The translations under genes and the position numbers were made by a program. DNA of 64,000 nucleotides from Flavobacterium nackdongense (GTDB lineage: Bacteria; Bacteroidota; Bacteroidia; Flavobacteriales; Flavobacteriaceae), in the NCBI RefSeq assembly GCF_004355225.1, contig NZ_CP037933.1, forward strand, positions 3,100,001 to 3,164,000. Direction: 5' to 3'. This document shows, piece by piece, positions 11,062 through 21,086 of the stretch. The notes beneath the pieces were generated by a model. That model saw only the letters and a list, made by a program, of their open reading frames with translations, was not told the origin of the DNA and ran no database searches. Positions within the stretch are counted from its first letter, which is position 1. Every line of letters begins with the position of its first letter.

Positions 11062-11241
11062 GATGCTTGAATGTGAAGAAATCGTAATTGTTATTAGTGC
11101 CACATTAATTAGGACTGATTTGCCTATTTTTTTCAAATTATTTTGATAAAAATTTCCGAATTCAAAACAATTCAAGGAGTAGCTGAATAAACAAAATTCA
11201 TTTTTAAAATTCTCAAAAGTGCGATATTTAAAAAAAACTTC

Positions 11242-11249
11242 TACTTTTG
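11242..11249 (+). promoter_or_regulatory. -7 box upstream of topA
   Basis: TACTTTTG matches TAnnTTTG and lies 18 nt before the topA ATG. No convincing -33 TTG was found at the usual distance. Confidence 0.4.
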
Positions 11250-11267
11250 TCCGAGAAAAACATACCT

Positions 11268-13787
11268 ATGGCAAAGAATTTAGTTATCGTAGAGTCCCCA
11301 GCAAAGGCAAAAACAATCGAGAAATTTTTAGGAAGCGATTACCAAGTCGAGTCCAGTTTTGGGCACATTGCCGACTTGCCTTCTAAGGAAATTGGTGTAG
11401 ACGTAGCCAATGGATTCAAACCCAAATACGAAGTATCTGCCGATAAAAAAGCTTTGGTTACTAAGTTGAAAGGACTTGCCAAAAAAGCCGAAATGGTTTG
11501 GTTAGCCAGTGATGAGGACCGCGAGGGAGAGGCTATTTCGTGGCACTTATCCGAAGAATTAAAATTAGACAAGAGTAAATCCAAACGTATTGTTTTTCAC
11601 GAAATCACTAAAAATGCCATCCTAAAAGCTATTGATAATCCGCGCGAAATCGACTATAATTTGGTCAATGCTCAGCAAGCGCGCCGAGTTTTAGATCGTT
11701 TGGTAGGGTATGAATTGTCACCTGTTCTTTGGCGAAAAGTCAAAGGTGGACTTTCGGCTGGTCGTGTGCAATCGGTTTCTGTTCGTTTGATTGTCGAGCG
11801 TGAAAGAGAAATTCAGAATTTCACTCCAGTAGCGTCCTATTCGGTCGTTGCCGAATTTACGAACGAAGCCGGAAAATCATTCAAAGCGAAACTGCCAAAG
11901 AATTTCAACACCAAAAAAGAAGCCGAAGATTTCTTGAAAAAGAATATCGGCTCTACTTACAAGGTTTCGGATTTAGAAACTAAACCTACCAAAAAATCAC
12001 CGACAGCCCCGTTTACGACGTCGACTTTGCAACAAGAAGCCGCTAGAAAACTCTATTTGCCTGTTGGAATCACGATGCAATTAGCGCAACGTTTGTATGA
12101 AGCTGGACTCATTACTTATATGAGAACGGATAGCGTGAACTTGTCCAAAGAAGCAATGGAGGCTGCGCAGGCGGAAATTATTAAATCTTACGGAAAGGAA
12201 TTTTCGAAGCCACGAACCTTTACCAACAAAAGTAAAGGAGCGCAAGAAGCGCACGAGGCAATTCGTCCAACCGATATGTCACAACATACCGTAAAGATTG
12301 ACAGAGACCAAGCCAGATTGTATGATTTAATTTGGAAAAGAACCTTGGCTTCGCAAATGAGTGATGCCGAATTAGAACGAACCAACCTAAAAATTGCTGC
12401 TAATAATCACAGTGAACTATTCACAGCTTCTGGCGAAGTATTGCTTTTTGAAGGATTCTTAAAAGTATATTTAGAAGGCAATGATGACGATGACGATGAG
12501 CAAGAAGGTATGCTTCCCGCAATGAAAGTCAACGAAAAACTGCAAAACAATTATATCACAGCTACCGAAAGATATTCGCGCCCCGCTTCCAGATACACTG
12601 AAGCCTCTTTGGTTAAGAAATTGGAGGAATTGGGAATCGGTCGTCCATCGACTTATGCGCCAACAATTTCGACCATTATCAATAGAAATTATGTCGAAAA
12701 AGGTACGCTTGAAGGACAGGAACGAAAATATACGCAACTGACTTTAGCTTCAGGAAAGCTGGACGAAAAAATCCTGAAAGAAAATACCGGTTCCGATAAG
12801 GGAAAATTGGTTCCTACGGATATTGGAACTATTGTTACGGATTTCTTGGTCAAAAATTTCGAAAATATTCTGGATTATAATTTCACCGCCAAAGTCGAAC
12901 AGGATTTTGATGAAATTGCAGAAGGGAATATCGAATGGGCAAAAATGATGCAGGAATTCTACGATAAATTCCATCCAACTGTGGCCGATGTTGAAGCAAA
13001 TGCCGATCGTGAAAGCGGCGAGCGAATCTTGGGGACAGATCCTAAAACAGGAAAACCGGTTTCGGTTCGATTAGGGAAATTTGGCCCAATGGCACAAATC
13101 GGTGATGCTGAGGACGACGAGAAAAAATTCGCAAGTTTGATGAATGACCAAAATATTGGAAACATCACGCTAGAAGAAGTTTTAGATTTGTTTTTATTGC
13201 CAAAAAATTTGGGTAGCTACAAAGGAGAAGAAGTAGAGGTGAGCAATGGTCGATTTGGTCCTTATGTCCGTCACGGAAGCGCCTTTGTTTCTTTGCCAAA
13301 AGGCGAAAATCCTTTGGATGTTAACTTCGAAAGGGCTAAAGAATTAATTGACGAAAAAGCACAAGCCGACGCACCTATCGCTACTTATAAAGGCGAAGGA
13401 GTTCAAAAAGGTAGCGGTCGTTTTGGTCCTTTTATTAAATGGAATGGTATTTTTATCAATGTAAGTAAGAAATACAATTTCGATAATTTATCGCAAACGG
13501 ATATCGTAGAATTGATTGAAGATAAGTTGCAAAAAAACATCGATAAGGTGTTGCATCATTGGACAGCCGAAGGTATATTGGTCGAAAAAGCCCGTTGGGG
13601 ACGATCGGTGATTACCAAAGGGAAAATAAAAATTGAATTGAGCAAAGATATCGATGCTTCAAAATTGACTTTGGAACAGGTGCAAGAAATGATTGCCAAG
13701 AAAACGCCTGCTAAAAAAACGCCTGCCAAAAAATCGACAGCTACTAAAAAACCAGCGGCTAAGAAAGCGCTAAGCAAAAAGAAATAA
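11268..13787 (+). CDS. topA: DNA topoisomerase I (type IA)
   Basis: An 839-residue enzyme relaxing negative supercoils. The N-terminal Toprim domain starts NLVIVESPAKAKTIEKFLG, with DEDREGEAISWH further on. The active-site motif GLITYMRTDSVNLS holds the catalytic Tyr, and IGRPSTYAPTI is also typical. C-terminal repeat modules (RFGPYVRHG, GRFGPFIKWNG) lack the four-Cys zinc fingers of the E. coli enzyme. The protein ends in a Lys/Ala/Pro-rich tail. The ATG at 11268 gives the conserved MAKNLVIVESP start; a longer TTG frame from 11247 is unlikely because it overlaps the -7 box. Confidence 0.97.
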   Translation: MAKNLVIVESPAKAKTIEKFLGSDYQVESSFGHIADLPSKEIGVDVANGFKPKYEVSADKKALVTKLKGLAKKAEMVWLASDEDREGEAISWHLSEELKLDKSKSKRIVFHEITKNAILKAIDNPREIDYNLVNAQQARRVLDRLVGYELSPVLWRKVKGGLSAGRVQSVSVRLIVEREREIQNFTPVASYSVVAEFTNEAGKSFKAKLPKNFNTKKEAEDFLKKNIGSTYKVSDLETKPTKKSPTAPFTTSTLQQEAARKLYLPVGITMQLAQRLYEAGLITYMRTDSVNLSKEAMEAAQAEIIKSYGKEFSKPRTFTNKSKGAQEAHEAIRPTDMSQHTVKIDRDQARLYDLIWKRTLASQMSDAELERTNLKIAANNHSELFTASGEVLLFEGFLKVYLEGNDDDDDEQEGMLPAMKVNEKLQNNYITATERYSRPASRYTEASLVKKLEELGIGRPSTYAPTISTIINRNYVEKGTLEGQERKYTQLTLASGKLDEKILKENTGSDKGKLVPTDIGTIVTDFLVKNFENILDYNFTAKVEQDFDEIAEGNIEWAKMMQEFYDKFHPTVADVEANADRESGERILGTDPKTGKPVSVRLGKFGPMAQIGDAEDDEKKFASLMNDQNIGNITLEEVLDLFLLPKNLGSYKGEEVEVSNGRFGPYVRHGSAFVSLPKGENPLDVNFERAKELIDEKAQADAPIATYKGEGVQKGSGRFGPFIKWNGIFINVSKKYNFDNLSQTDIVELIEDKLQKNIDKVLHHWTAEGILVEKARWGRSVITKGKIKIELSKDIDASKLTLEQVQEMIAKKTPAKKTPAKKSTATKKPAAKKALSKKK

Positions 13788-13812
13788 TACTAACCTATTC
13801 CCATTACTCCGG

Positions 13813-13841
13813 CCTCTCTTTCTGAGACGGTTGGAGAGAGG
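13813..13841 (+). other. Hairpin in the topA-arginase-like gap
   Basis: CCTCTCT (13813-13819) pairs perfectly with AGAGAGG (13835-13841), ending 15 nt before the next ATG. No T-run follows, so it is not a classical terminator. It could be an mRNA structure affecting translation or stability. Confidence 0.4.
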
Positions 13842-13856
13842 AAAGAGAAATAAACT

Positions 13857-15005
13857 ATGGAATTCGATTTTCTCAAACCACTAGAGGCTGAAATCCTTCA
13901 GCTCATCAAGAATTGTTCTTCGCAACAGTTGGGGAGTAAAGTGGTTTTTCATACTGCTCAAGATTTTCCAGATTTAGATAAAATCAAAATTGCCATTATT
14001 GGTGTTTTAGACAATAGAGGTGAAATTAATCCAACGGCCGAAGTCGATTTAGCCGCAATTCGTAGGGAATTGTATGCTTTGTTTCCCGGAAACTGGGATG
14101 CTTCGATAGCGGATTTAGGAAATATTCTGCCCGGAAACTCGCTTTCTGACACCCATTTTGCGCTAAAAAAAGTAGTTTCAAGTTTGATTAAAAAGAAGAT
14201 TATTCCTATAGTAATTGGTGGCTCTCAGGACTTAACGTATGCGCTGTACAGAGGCTATGACGATTTGGAACAGATGGTCAATTTGGTTTCTATAGACAGT
14301 AAATTCGATTTTGGTAAAGAATCAGATGCGGTTTCGGCCTCCTCTTATTTGACCAAAATTATTATAGACGAGCCTAACAATCTTTTTAATTTTGCCAATG
14401 TTGGGTATCAAACCTATTATAACTCACAAGAAGAAATCGATTTGATTGACAAATTATTTTTTGAAGCCTATCGTTTGGGAGAAATTTCGAATACTATTGC
14501 CTTAGCGGAACCTGTTTTTAGAGATGCCGATATGGTAAGTCTCGACTTGACAGCAGTCAAATCCAGTGATTCGGCTAATTTCACTAGTTTTGAGCCCAAT
14601 GGTTTTAACGGAAAAGAAATTTGTGCCTTGTCTCGATATGCTGGTATCAGTGATAAAGTGTCGCTTTTGGGTATTTTTAATCACAATAATACAGCCCAAG
14701 AATCCGTTTTAATAGCCCAAATCATTTGGTATTTTATCGAAGGCTATCATTATCGTTCGAACGAATATCCTTTTGGCAGCAGAGAAAATTATATAAAATA
14801 CATTATTCCGCTCGAAGAAGAATTGGTATTTTATAAAAGCAATAAAACCGATAGGTGGTGGATCGAAATACCATTTCTTTCCACTGCTAATAATAAGTTA
14901 AAGAAAAGTACGTTATTACCTTGCTCTTATGAAGAGTATTTGGGAGCTTGTAATCATGAAATTCCCGAAAGATGGTGGAAAGCGCAGCGAAAAAACATCT
15001 TGTAA
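13857..15005 (+). CDS. Arginase/formimidoylglutamase-fold protein, probably not a metalloenzyme
   Basis: A 382-residue ureohydrolase-fold protein immediately upstream of gldK. Active members bind two Mn ions through GGxHS-, DxHxD- and DxDxxD-type motifs. Here the matching segments read GGSQD (121-125), SIDSKFD (145-151) and SLDLTAVKSSD (228-238), so the metal-binding His residues and several Asp residues are absent. I infer a catalytically dead or repurposed homologue. It lies between topA and the gliding operon; a role linked to gliding or secretion is possible but unproven. The hairpin at 13813-13841 precedes it. Confidence 0.75.
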   Translation: MEFDFLKPLEAEILQLIKNCSSQQLGSKVVFHTAQDFPDLDKIKIAIIGVLDNRGEINPTAEVDLAAIRRELYALFPGNWDASIADLGNILPGNSLSDTHFALKKVVSSLIKKKIIPIVIGGSQDLTYALYRGYDDLEQMVNLVSIDSKFDFGKESDAVSASSYLTKIIIDEPNNLFNFANVGYQTYYNSQEEIDLIDKLFFEAYRLGEISNTIALAEPVFRDADMVSLDLTAVKSSDSANFTSFEPNGFNGKEICALSRYAGISDKVSLLGIFNHNNTAQESVLIAQIIWYFIEGYHYRSNEYPFGSRENYIKYIIPLEEELVFYKSNKTDRWWIEIPFLSTANNKLKKSTLLPCSYEEYLGACNHEIPERWWKAQRKNIL

Positions 15006-15168
15006 AACGGCGCTTACACACCTAAAAATTGGTTAAAAGAGATTAAATACAAAAAAAAGTTTTAGACTTGATAGTGAGTTAATTCTTATGTAAAATTATA
15101 TTTTGTGTTTTTTATCGTAATTTTTAGCATTTTATCGATAAATTATTTTTTTCTTAACGAATTTAATT

Positions 15169-15176
15169 TAGTTTTG
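15169..15176 (+). promoter_or_regulatory. Candidate -7 box for the gldKLMN operon
   Basis: TAGTTTTG matches TAnnTTTG and lies about 97 nt before gldK, implying a long leader. A -33 element is unclear. The gap 15006-15272 is otherwise very A/T-rich and shows no gene. Confidence 0.3.
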
Positions 15177-15272
15177 GGCTATAGAATAAATAGTACTCTA
15201 AATAATTGTTTTATTAAATAATAATAAATAGGTTTACGGACTGAATAATAATGAATAATTAACCCTATTAAT

Positions 15273-16691
15273 ATGAAGAAGTTTATTGCTTTTACTGCAA
15301 TTTTAACCTTACTAATTGGATGTGGTAAAATATCCGACAAAGGAGAGTTAGTCGGTGTAAAAGGTGCAAAATGGCATCCTGAAAAACCTTATGGAATGAC
15401 TTTAGTTCCAGGTGGTTCTTTTATCATGGGAAAACCCGATGCGGATGTGGCTAGTGTGGGTGATGCAACAACAAAAACGGTTACAGTTCGTTCCTTTTAT
15501 ATGGACGAAACGGAAATTACCAATAGAGAATACCGTCAGTTCGTAGAATGGGTTAAAGATTCTACTATGAGAGTGCGTTTGGCTATTTTGGCTGAAGAAT
15601 CGGGTATTAAACCAGGTGCTGGTGCAGCAAACGGAAAAGGAAAAGGAAAAAGCTCAGGAAGTATCGGTGATTTTGCTTTTAATGATCAAGATCCAGCGAA
15701 AATGACTGCTTATGATAAATATATGTATGATAATTATTATAGCATCGGGACTGATGATGATCCCTATGCCGGTAGAAAATTGAACCGAAAAGTGAAATTG
15801 ATTAAAGATACTAAATTGTATCCAGACGAATATTACACTGAAGTGATGGATTCAATGTACTTGCCTCTCGAAGCTTCTTACAATGGTTTGAGAACGATTG
15901 ATGTAGATAAATTGAAATTCAGATATTCTTGGATGGATATTCAGGCCGCTGCCAAAGCAAAAGTGGGTAAAAGAAAAGATTTCATTAGAACCGAACAAGT
16001 AAAAGTATATCCAGATACCACCACTTGGATCAAAGATTTCTCCTATTCTTACAATGAGCCAATGCACAACGATTATTTTTGGCATAAAGCCTACGGCGAT
16101 TATCCTGTAGTCGGTGTGAATTGGAAGCAAGCAAAAGCATTTTGTGCTTGGAGAACTTTGAATAAAAATACGTACGTTAAATCGCAGAAGAAAGGTCGAG
16201 ACCTTGTCAATAATTTCAGATTGCCTACCGAAGCCGAATGGGAATATGCGGCCAGAGGCGGTCTAGAATCAGCTACTTATCCTTGGGGTGGGCCTTACAC
16301 TAAAAATGATAGAGGCTGTTTTATGGCCAATTTCAAACCAATGCGCGGCGATTATGCTGCGGATGAGGCGCTCTATACCGTAGAGGCCAAATCCTACGAG
16401 CCAAATGGGTACAACTTGTATAACATGGCTGGAAATGTAGCAGAATGGACCGAGTCGTCCTACGATCCGAACGCCTATGAATATCTGTCCTCAATGAATC
16501 CAAACAATACCGATACTTCAAACAAACGTAAAGTAGTTCGTGGAGGTTCGTGGAAAGATGTTGCTTACTTCCTACAAGTAAGTACCAGAACTTTTGAATA
16601 TGCTGATTCAGCCAGAAGTTTCATCGGATTCAGAACTGTTCAAGATTATATGGGAACCCAATCAACCGAAAAAAATAAAAAGAAAAAATAA
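15273..16691 (+). CDS. gldK: Gliding motility / type IX secretion lipoprotein GldK
   Basis: A 472-residue outer-membrane lipoprotein (lipobox LLIGC at the N-terminus) with a formylglycine-generating-enzyme/SUMF1-like fold. Markers are GMTLVPGGSFIMG, FYMDETEITNREYRQFV, FRLPTEAEWEYAARGG, NVAEWTESSYDPNAY and VRGGSWKD. In Flavobacterium GldK and GldN form the periplasmic ring of the type IX machine; GldK is structural, not an enzyme. First gene of a four-gene block in the canonical order. A Gly/Lys/Ser-rich insertion (GKGKGKSSG) near residue 117 looks like a flexible loop. Confidence 0.96.
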   Translation: MKKFIAFTAILTLLIGCGKISDKGELVGVKGAKWHPEKPYGMTLVPGGSFIMGKPDADVASVGDATTKTVTVRSFYMDETEITNREYRQFVEWVKDSTMRVRLAILAEESGIKPGAGAANGKGKGKSSGSIGDFAFNDQDPAKMTAYDKYMYDNYYSIGTDDDPYAGRKLNRKVKLIKDTKLYPDEYYTEVMDSMYLPLEASYNGLRTIDVDKLKFRYSWMDIQAAAKAKVGKRKDFIRTEQVKVYPDTTTWIKDFSYSYNEPMHNDYFWHKAYGDYPVVGVNWKQAKAFCAWRTLNKNTYVKSQKKGRDLVNNFRLPTEAEWEYAARGGLESATYPWGGPYTKNDRGCFMANFKPMRGDYAADEALYTVEAKSYEPNGYNLYNMAGNVAEWTESSYDPNAYEYLSSMNPNNTDTSNKRKVVRGGSWKDVAYFLQVSTRTFEYADSARSFIGFRTVQDYMGTQSTEKNKKKK

Positions 16692-16733
16692 AAGAACCGA
16701 AATCAAATTAAATTAACCTAAAAACTAAAAATT

Positions 16734-17384
16734 ATGGCATTAATAAGCAAACAAAAGATGAATTTTGCATACGGAATGGGAGCAGCAGTAGTAATTATTG
16801 GAGCTTTATTCAAAATTACTCACTTAGAATTGGGACCGATCACAGGGAACTTGATGCTTACCATTGGTCTTGTTGTTGAAGCTGGGATTTTTGCCCTGTC
16901 CGCATTTGAACCTGTAGATGACGACTTGGATTGGACATTGGTTTACCCTGAATTGGCCAACGGAGAAGCTCGTAAAAAAGTTGCTAAAGTGGATGCGCCT
17001 ACAGAAGATGCACAAGGCTTATTGTCTAAAAAATTAGATGCAATGCTAAAAGACGCTAAAATTGACGGAGAATTGATGTCAAGTTTAGGAAATAGTATCA
17101 AAAATTTCGAATCTGCAGCTAAAGCAATATCTCCAACTGTTGATTCAGTGGCCTCCACTAAAAAATACAGCGAAGAATTAAGCTTAGCAGCTGCTCAAAT
17201 GGAATCCTTAAATAGCTTGTACAAAATTCAATTAGAAAGCGCTTCAAGGAATGCACAAATCAATCAAGAAGTTGCTGAAAATAATATCAAATTAAAAGAG
17301 CAAATGCAATCTTTGACATCCAACTTGTCTTCATTGAATACTGTGTATGGAGGAATGCTTTCTGCAATGAATAATAGAGGATAA
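16734..17384 (+). CDS. gldL: Gliding motility motor protein GldL
   Basis: A 216-residue inner-membrane protein with two membrane helices in the first 65 residues (AYGMGAAVVIIGALFKI and LMLTIGLVVEAGIFALS). A long cytoplasmic helical tail follows. With GldM it forms the proton-driven motor powering type IX secretion and gliding; the acidic residue in helix 2 (VVEAG) fits the known proton-path position. It lies 42 nt after gldK and 43 nt before gldM. Confidence 0.96.
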   Translation: MALISKQKMNFAYGMGAAVVIIGALFKITHLELGPITGNLMLTIGLVVEAGIFALSAFEPVDDDLDWTLVYPELANGEARKKVAKVDAPTEDAQGLLSKKLDAMLKDAKIDGELMSSLGNSIKNFESAAKAISPTVDSVASTKKYSEELSLAAAQMESLNSLYKIQLESASRNAQINQEVAENNIKLKEQMQSLTSNLSSLNTVYGGMLSAMNNRG

Positions 17385-17427
17385 TTAGTTCTGACGATAT
17401 AAAAACAATAACTAATTACTAGAAAAT

Positions 17428-18978
17428 ATGGCAGCAGGAAAGTTAAGTCCTAGACAGAAGATGATTAACCTAATGTACTTGGTTTTTATCGCGATGTTAG
17501 CATTAAATATGTCCAAAGAAGTTTTATCAGCGTTTGGAATTTTAAATAATAAAATTGTAGAGTCGAATTCGCTTACAGACAGTAGGAATGAATCTTCTTT
17601 TTTGCAATTGGCTCAAAAAGCAACCGATCAACCAGGGCAATACGGTGATAAAAAAGAAAAAGTTGAAAAGATTAGAAAAATTTCTAAAGAATTTTCAGAT
17701 TATATTGAGAGTATCAAAGTTGAAGTAACCAAAAAATACCCCAAAGATGCTTCTGGAAATTACCCATTTGAAGAAATGGACAAAGGTGATTTGATTGATA
17801 GAATGTTTTTCGACCAAGAAAAATTATCCAAGAAAGGAAAAGAATTTTTTACAAAAATTCAAGAATTTCCCGCTGAAATTAAGAAAATTGGAGGGAGTTC
17901 GATTGCCGAAATAGAAATGAAAAAAATAGAAAAACGTTTTGACGTGAGTCCTATTTATTCACCTAAAGCAGGAGCAAAAATTTCTTGGATGGAGTACAAC
18001 TATCACGGTTTTCCACTAATTGCCACAATTACAAAGTTGACCCAATTGCAAGCTGATATCAAAACGACCGAAAGCGATGTGATGACTGGCATGTTTCAAT
18101 CAGATTTAGTGGCGGCAGCCTCGCTAACGGCCTATCAGCCGATTGTGGTACTTGAAAAGTCAGTTTTCTTTCAAGGTGAAGCCGTCAAAGGCAAAATTAT
18201 TTTAGGAAAATTTGATCCTTCACTAACTGCAAAATCTGTTGTGGTAAATGGATCTAGCGTTCAAGCCCAAGCAGGTCAAGCAAATTTCTCTTTTGGCTCG
18301 GGAAATATTGGAGAACATCCTATTAGTGGTTCTTTCAACTTTGACGAAAACGGAAAAGTGATTAGCTTACCCATTAAAGACAAATACGTGGTTGTAGCCA
18401 GACCAAAATCTGCTACTATTTCTGCCGATAAAATGAACGTAGTTTATCGTGGCGTTGTAAACCCAATGACCATTTCATTCGCTGGAATTTCTGCTGATAA
18501 AGTAAAAGCTACTGCGCCAGGATTAGCACCGACAGGAACACCGGGGCAATACAGTATGCGTCCAGGTGCAGGAACTGAGGTAGTCATTAATGTAACTGGT
18601 ACACTACCAGATAATTCTATTGTTTCAGACAAAAAAACCTATAGAATTAAAGGAATTCCTGGTCCAACAGGAACAATCAGAGGTGAGATGGGCGTGGTAA
18701 AAGGGCCTAAATCAAGTTTAGAGATTTCAACTGTGGGAGCCAAATTAGTCGATTTTGACTTCGAAGTAGGTTTAGATGTTGTTGGATTTAATTTTAAAGT
18801 GACCGGGCAGCCTACCGTTGTGGTTGTTGGTAATAAATTGAACCCACAATGTAAATCAGTACTTTCCAAAGTAGGAAGAGGAGATCAAGTTACCATCTCA
18901 GAAATCAAGACTAAATTGGTAGGAGCAGGAAGCTATTTGTTGCCTAGAACTGCGCCGGTAATTTATGAAATACAATAA
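17428..18978 (+). CDS. gldM: Gliding motility motor protein GldM
   Basis: A 516-residue protein with one N-terminal membrane helix (MINLMYLVFIAMLALNMS) and a large periplasmic part of stacked beta domains. It spans the periplasm and transmits force from the GldL motor to the GldK/GldN ring. The N-terminal MAAGKLSPRQKMINLMYLV and length are typical. Operon position is canonical. Confidence 0.97.
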   Translation: MAAGKLSPRQKMINLMYLVFIAMLALNMSKEVLSAFGILNNKIVESNSLTDSRNESSFLQLAQKATDQPGQYGDKKEKVEKIRKISKEFSDYIESIKVEVTKKYPKDASGNYPFEEMDKGDLIDRMFFDQEKLSKKGKEFFTKIQEFPAEIKKIGGSSIAEIEMKKIEKRFDVSPIYSPKAGAKISWMEYNYHGFPLIATITKLTQLQADIKTTESDVMTGMFQSDLVAAASLTAYQPIVVLEKSVFFQGEAVKGKIILGKFDPSLTAKSVVVNGSSVQAQAGQANFSFGSGNIGEHPISGSFNFDENGKVISLPIKDKYVVVARPKSATISADKMNVVYRGVVNPMTISFAGISADKVKATAPGLAPTGTPGQYSMRPGAGTEVVINVTGTLPDNSIVSDKKTYRIKGIPGPTGTIRGEMGVVKGPKSSLEISTVGAKLVDFDFEVGLDVVGFNFKVTGQPTVVVVGNKLNPQCKSVLSKVGRGDQVTISEIKTKLVGAGSYLLPRTAPVIYEIQ

Positions 18979-19023
18979 ACTTGGATATATTTCCCGAAGT
19001 TTTCAATAGCGTACAATGATAAT

Positions 19024-19917
19024 ATGATGAATATGAAAAATTTTTTAATAGCAGTTATTTCTTTATTTGGAAGCGTTGCAATTTATGCGCAACCCAATTT
19101 GCTCAATGCAAAAATACCAGAAGAAATCGGGCTTAAGTCTGCAGCGCAACTCATTTCAGACAATGACAAACCACTAGAATATGGTTATGTTGATGATCGT
19201 GATGTATTGATGGGGAAAACCGTTTGGGAAATTATTGATTTAAGTGAAAGAATTAATTTTCCTTTGTATTTTCCCATAGATACGGCCAATATTGGTTCTG
19301 ACCGACGCTCATTGTATGATGTTTTGACCAAGGCTATTAAGAACGGCGAAATTACTGAGGTGTATTCAGATAGTTATTTCAACACTAAGAAATCGTATAA
19401 GGACATCAAAGCTTCTTTGACGCGAATTGATACCACAGATGCCGGTAGAGAACAAATCAATGCCGGACAAAAAATTTCACCGGAATACATTGTCAAACAA
19501 GATCTAACAGCTCAAGATGTTACGCAATATAAAATCAAAGGGTATTGGTATTTTGACAAACGTCAAAGCGAATTGAAATACAGATTATTAGGTATTTGTC
19601 CTGTAACACCCGATGTTTACACAATGAACAGTGAGGAAAAAGATTTTATCGAGTTGTTTTGGGTCTTTTTCCCAGCGGCCAGAGATGTGTTGCATGAGGC
19701 CAAAGCATTTAATGATAAAAATTCGGCAATGCCTATTTCTTTTGACCAAATATTGAATTCTAGGCGGTTCAATGCGGTCATTTATCAAGAGGAAAATGTG
19801 TACGGTGATAGGGCAATAATGAGTTATATGAAAGATAATGCCCAAAATCAGTTGTTAGAAGCCGAACGCGTAAAAACTAAAATCCGTGACTTCGAAGAAG
19901 ATATGTGGAACTATTAA
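19024..19917 (+). CDS. gldN: Gliding motility / type IX secretion protein GldN
   Basis: A 297-residue periplasmic protein with a signal peptide ending near IYAQPN. Markers include GKTVWEIIDLSERINFPLYFP and YLLGI-like RLLGICPV. It forms the ring with GldK. ATG at 19024 and an alternative ATG at 19027 are both plausible. Last gene of the block, followed by a terminator. Confidence 0.95.
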   Translation: MMNMKNFLIAVISLFGSVAIYAQPNLLNAKIPEEIGLKSAAQLISDNDKPLEYGYVDDRDVLMGKTVWEIIDLSERINFPLYFPIDTANIGSDRRSLYDVLTKAIKNGEITEVYSDSYFNTKKSYKDIKASLTRIDTTDAGREQINAGQKISPEYIVKQDLTAQDVTQYKIKGYWYFDKRQSELKYRLLGICPVTPDVYTMNSEEKDFIELFWVFFPAARDVLHEAKAFNDKNSAMPISFDQILNSRRFNAVIYQEENVYGDRAIMSYMKDNAQNQLLEAERVKTKIRDFEEDMWNY

Positions 19918-19937
19918 TTTATTTCAAATTCAATACA

Positions 19938-19964
19938 GAACTCTTGCTATAAACGTAAGAGTTC
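19938..19964 (+). terminator. Terminator of the gldKLMN operon
   Basis: GAACTCTT (19938-19945) pairs perfectly with AAGAGTTC (19957-19964) and is followed by TTTTGTTT. Confidence 0.75.
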
Positions 19965-20024
19965 TTTTGTTTATAGTCATTTTGACGTAAAATTGCACTT
20001 CCCACTTCTAACTTCCCACTTCAA

Positions 20025-21071
20025 ATGATAGACTACTTAATAATAGGTTCAGGCTTAGCGGGCATTTCGTTCTCCGAAATGGCTTTGCAAAACAACAAAT
20101 CTATTATTGTATTGGATAATGACTCCCAAAATTCATCCAAGATTGCCGGTGGTTTGTACAATCCTGTAATTCTAAAGCGATTTACAGAAGTAGGTCAAGC
20201 CAAAGAACATTTGCAAATAATGAATGAATTCTTTGCCAATATAGAACAAAAACTCGAGTGTAAAGTAGATTATAAATTGCCTATTTTGCGAAAGTTTTTT
20301 TCAATCGAAGAACAAAACAATTGGTTCGCTGCTTCAGATAAGGTAAATCTCGCTCCTTTTTTGTCTACCCAGTTGATTTCAAGAAAATATGCCGCTATTG
20401 ATTCTCCTTTTGGCTATGGCGAAGTGTTGCAAACAGGTTATGTAGACACGGCTTTGTTGTTGAATAAATACAAAGAGTATCTTATTGTTAATAAATTATT
20501 GCGTCAAGAATCGTTCGATTATGCGCTGGTAAAGGAAGAAAACAATACGATTCGATATAAAGATATTCAAGCAAAACACCTCATTTTTGCCGAAGGTTTT
20601 GGGATGCACGCCAATCCCTACTTTAATAATTTGCCCTTAGATGGAACTAAAGGCGAGCTTTTTATTATCAAAGCTACAGCATTAGATTTAGACGTCATTG
20701 TCAATACAAGCGTATTTATTTTGCCTTTGGGCAAAGGTTTGTTCAAAGTGGGTGCGACTTATAATTGGGCTGATAAAACGGATAGACCCACCGAAGAGGG
20801 GAAAGCCGAATTGACCGAAAGAATCAAAGAAATACTACAATGCGATTTCGAAATAATCGCACATTTTGCTGGCGTTCGTCCAACAGTGAAAGATAGAAAA
20901 CCACTAGTGGGGACTCACGCGGCGCAAAATTCAATACACATTCTTAACGGATTAGGCACTCGTGGCGTGATGCTTGGGCCCGCAATGGCAAAGGCTTTAT
21001 TTGAAAAAATCGAGTACAACAAGCCTTTAGACAAAACCATCGATATCCGAAGATTTGACAAAAAAGGATGA
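20025..21071 (+). CDS. FAD-dependent oxidoreductase, DAO family
   Basis: A 348-residue flavoprotein. The Rossmann dinucleotide motif GSGLAG is near residue 8 in YLIIGSGLAGISFSE. DAO-type features follow, including AGGLYNPVILKRFT, a glycine-rich FAD-contact segment (GLGTRGVMLGPAMAKALFE) near the C-terminus and the substrate-site-like AGVRPTVKDRKPLVG. It may oxidise an amine or amino acid; the substrate cannot be predicted. It has its own transcription unit after the gldN terminator. Confidence 0.8.
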   Translation: MIDYLIIGSGLAGISFSEMALQNNKSIIVLDNDSQNSSKIAGGLYNPVILKRFTEVGQAKEHLQIMNEFFANIEQKLECKVDYKLPILRKFFSIEEQNNWFAASDKVNLAPFLSTQLISRKYAAIDSPFGYGEVLQTGYVDTALLLNKYKEYLIVNKLLRQESFDYALVKEENNTIRYKDIQAKHLIFAEGFGMHANPYFNNLPLDGTKGELFIIKATALDLDVIVNTSVFILPLGKGLFKVGATYNWADKTDRPTEEGKAELTERIKEILQCDFEIIAHFAGVRPTVKDRKPLVGTHAAQNSIHILNGLGTRGVMLGPAMAKALFEKIEYNKPLDKTIDIRRFDKKG

Positions 21072-21086
21072 CAAATAGAATTTGTT

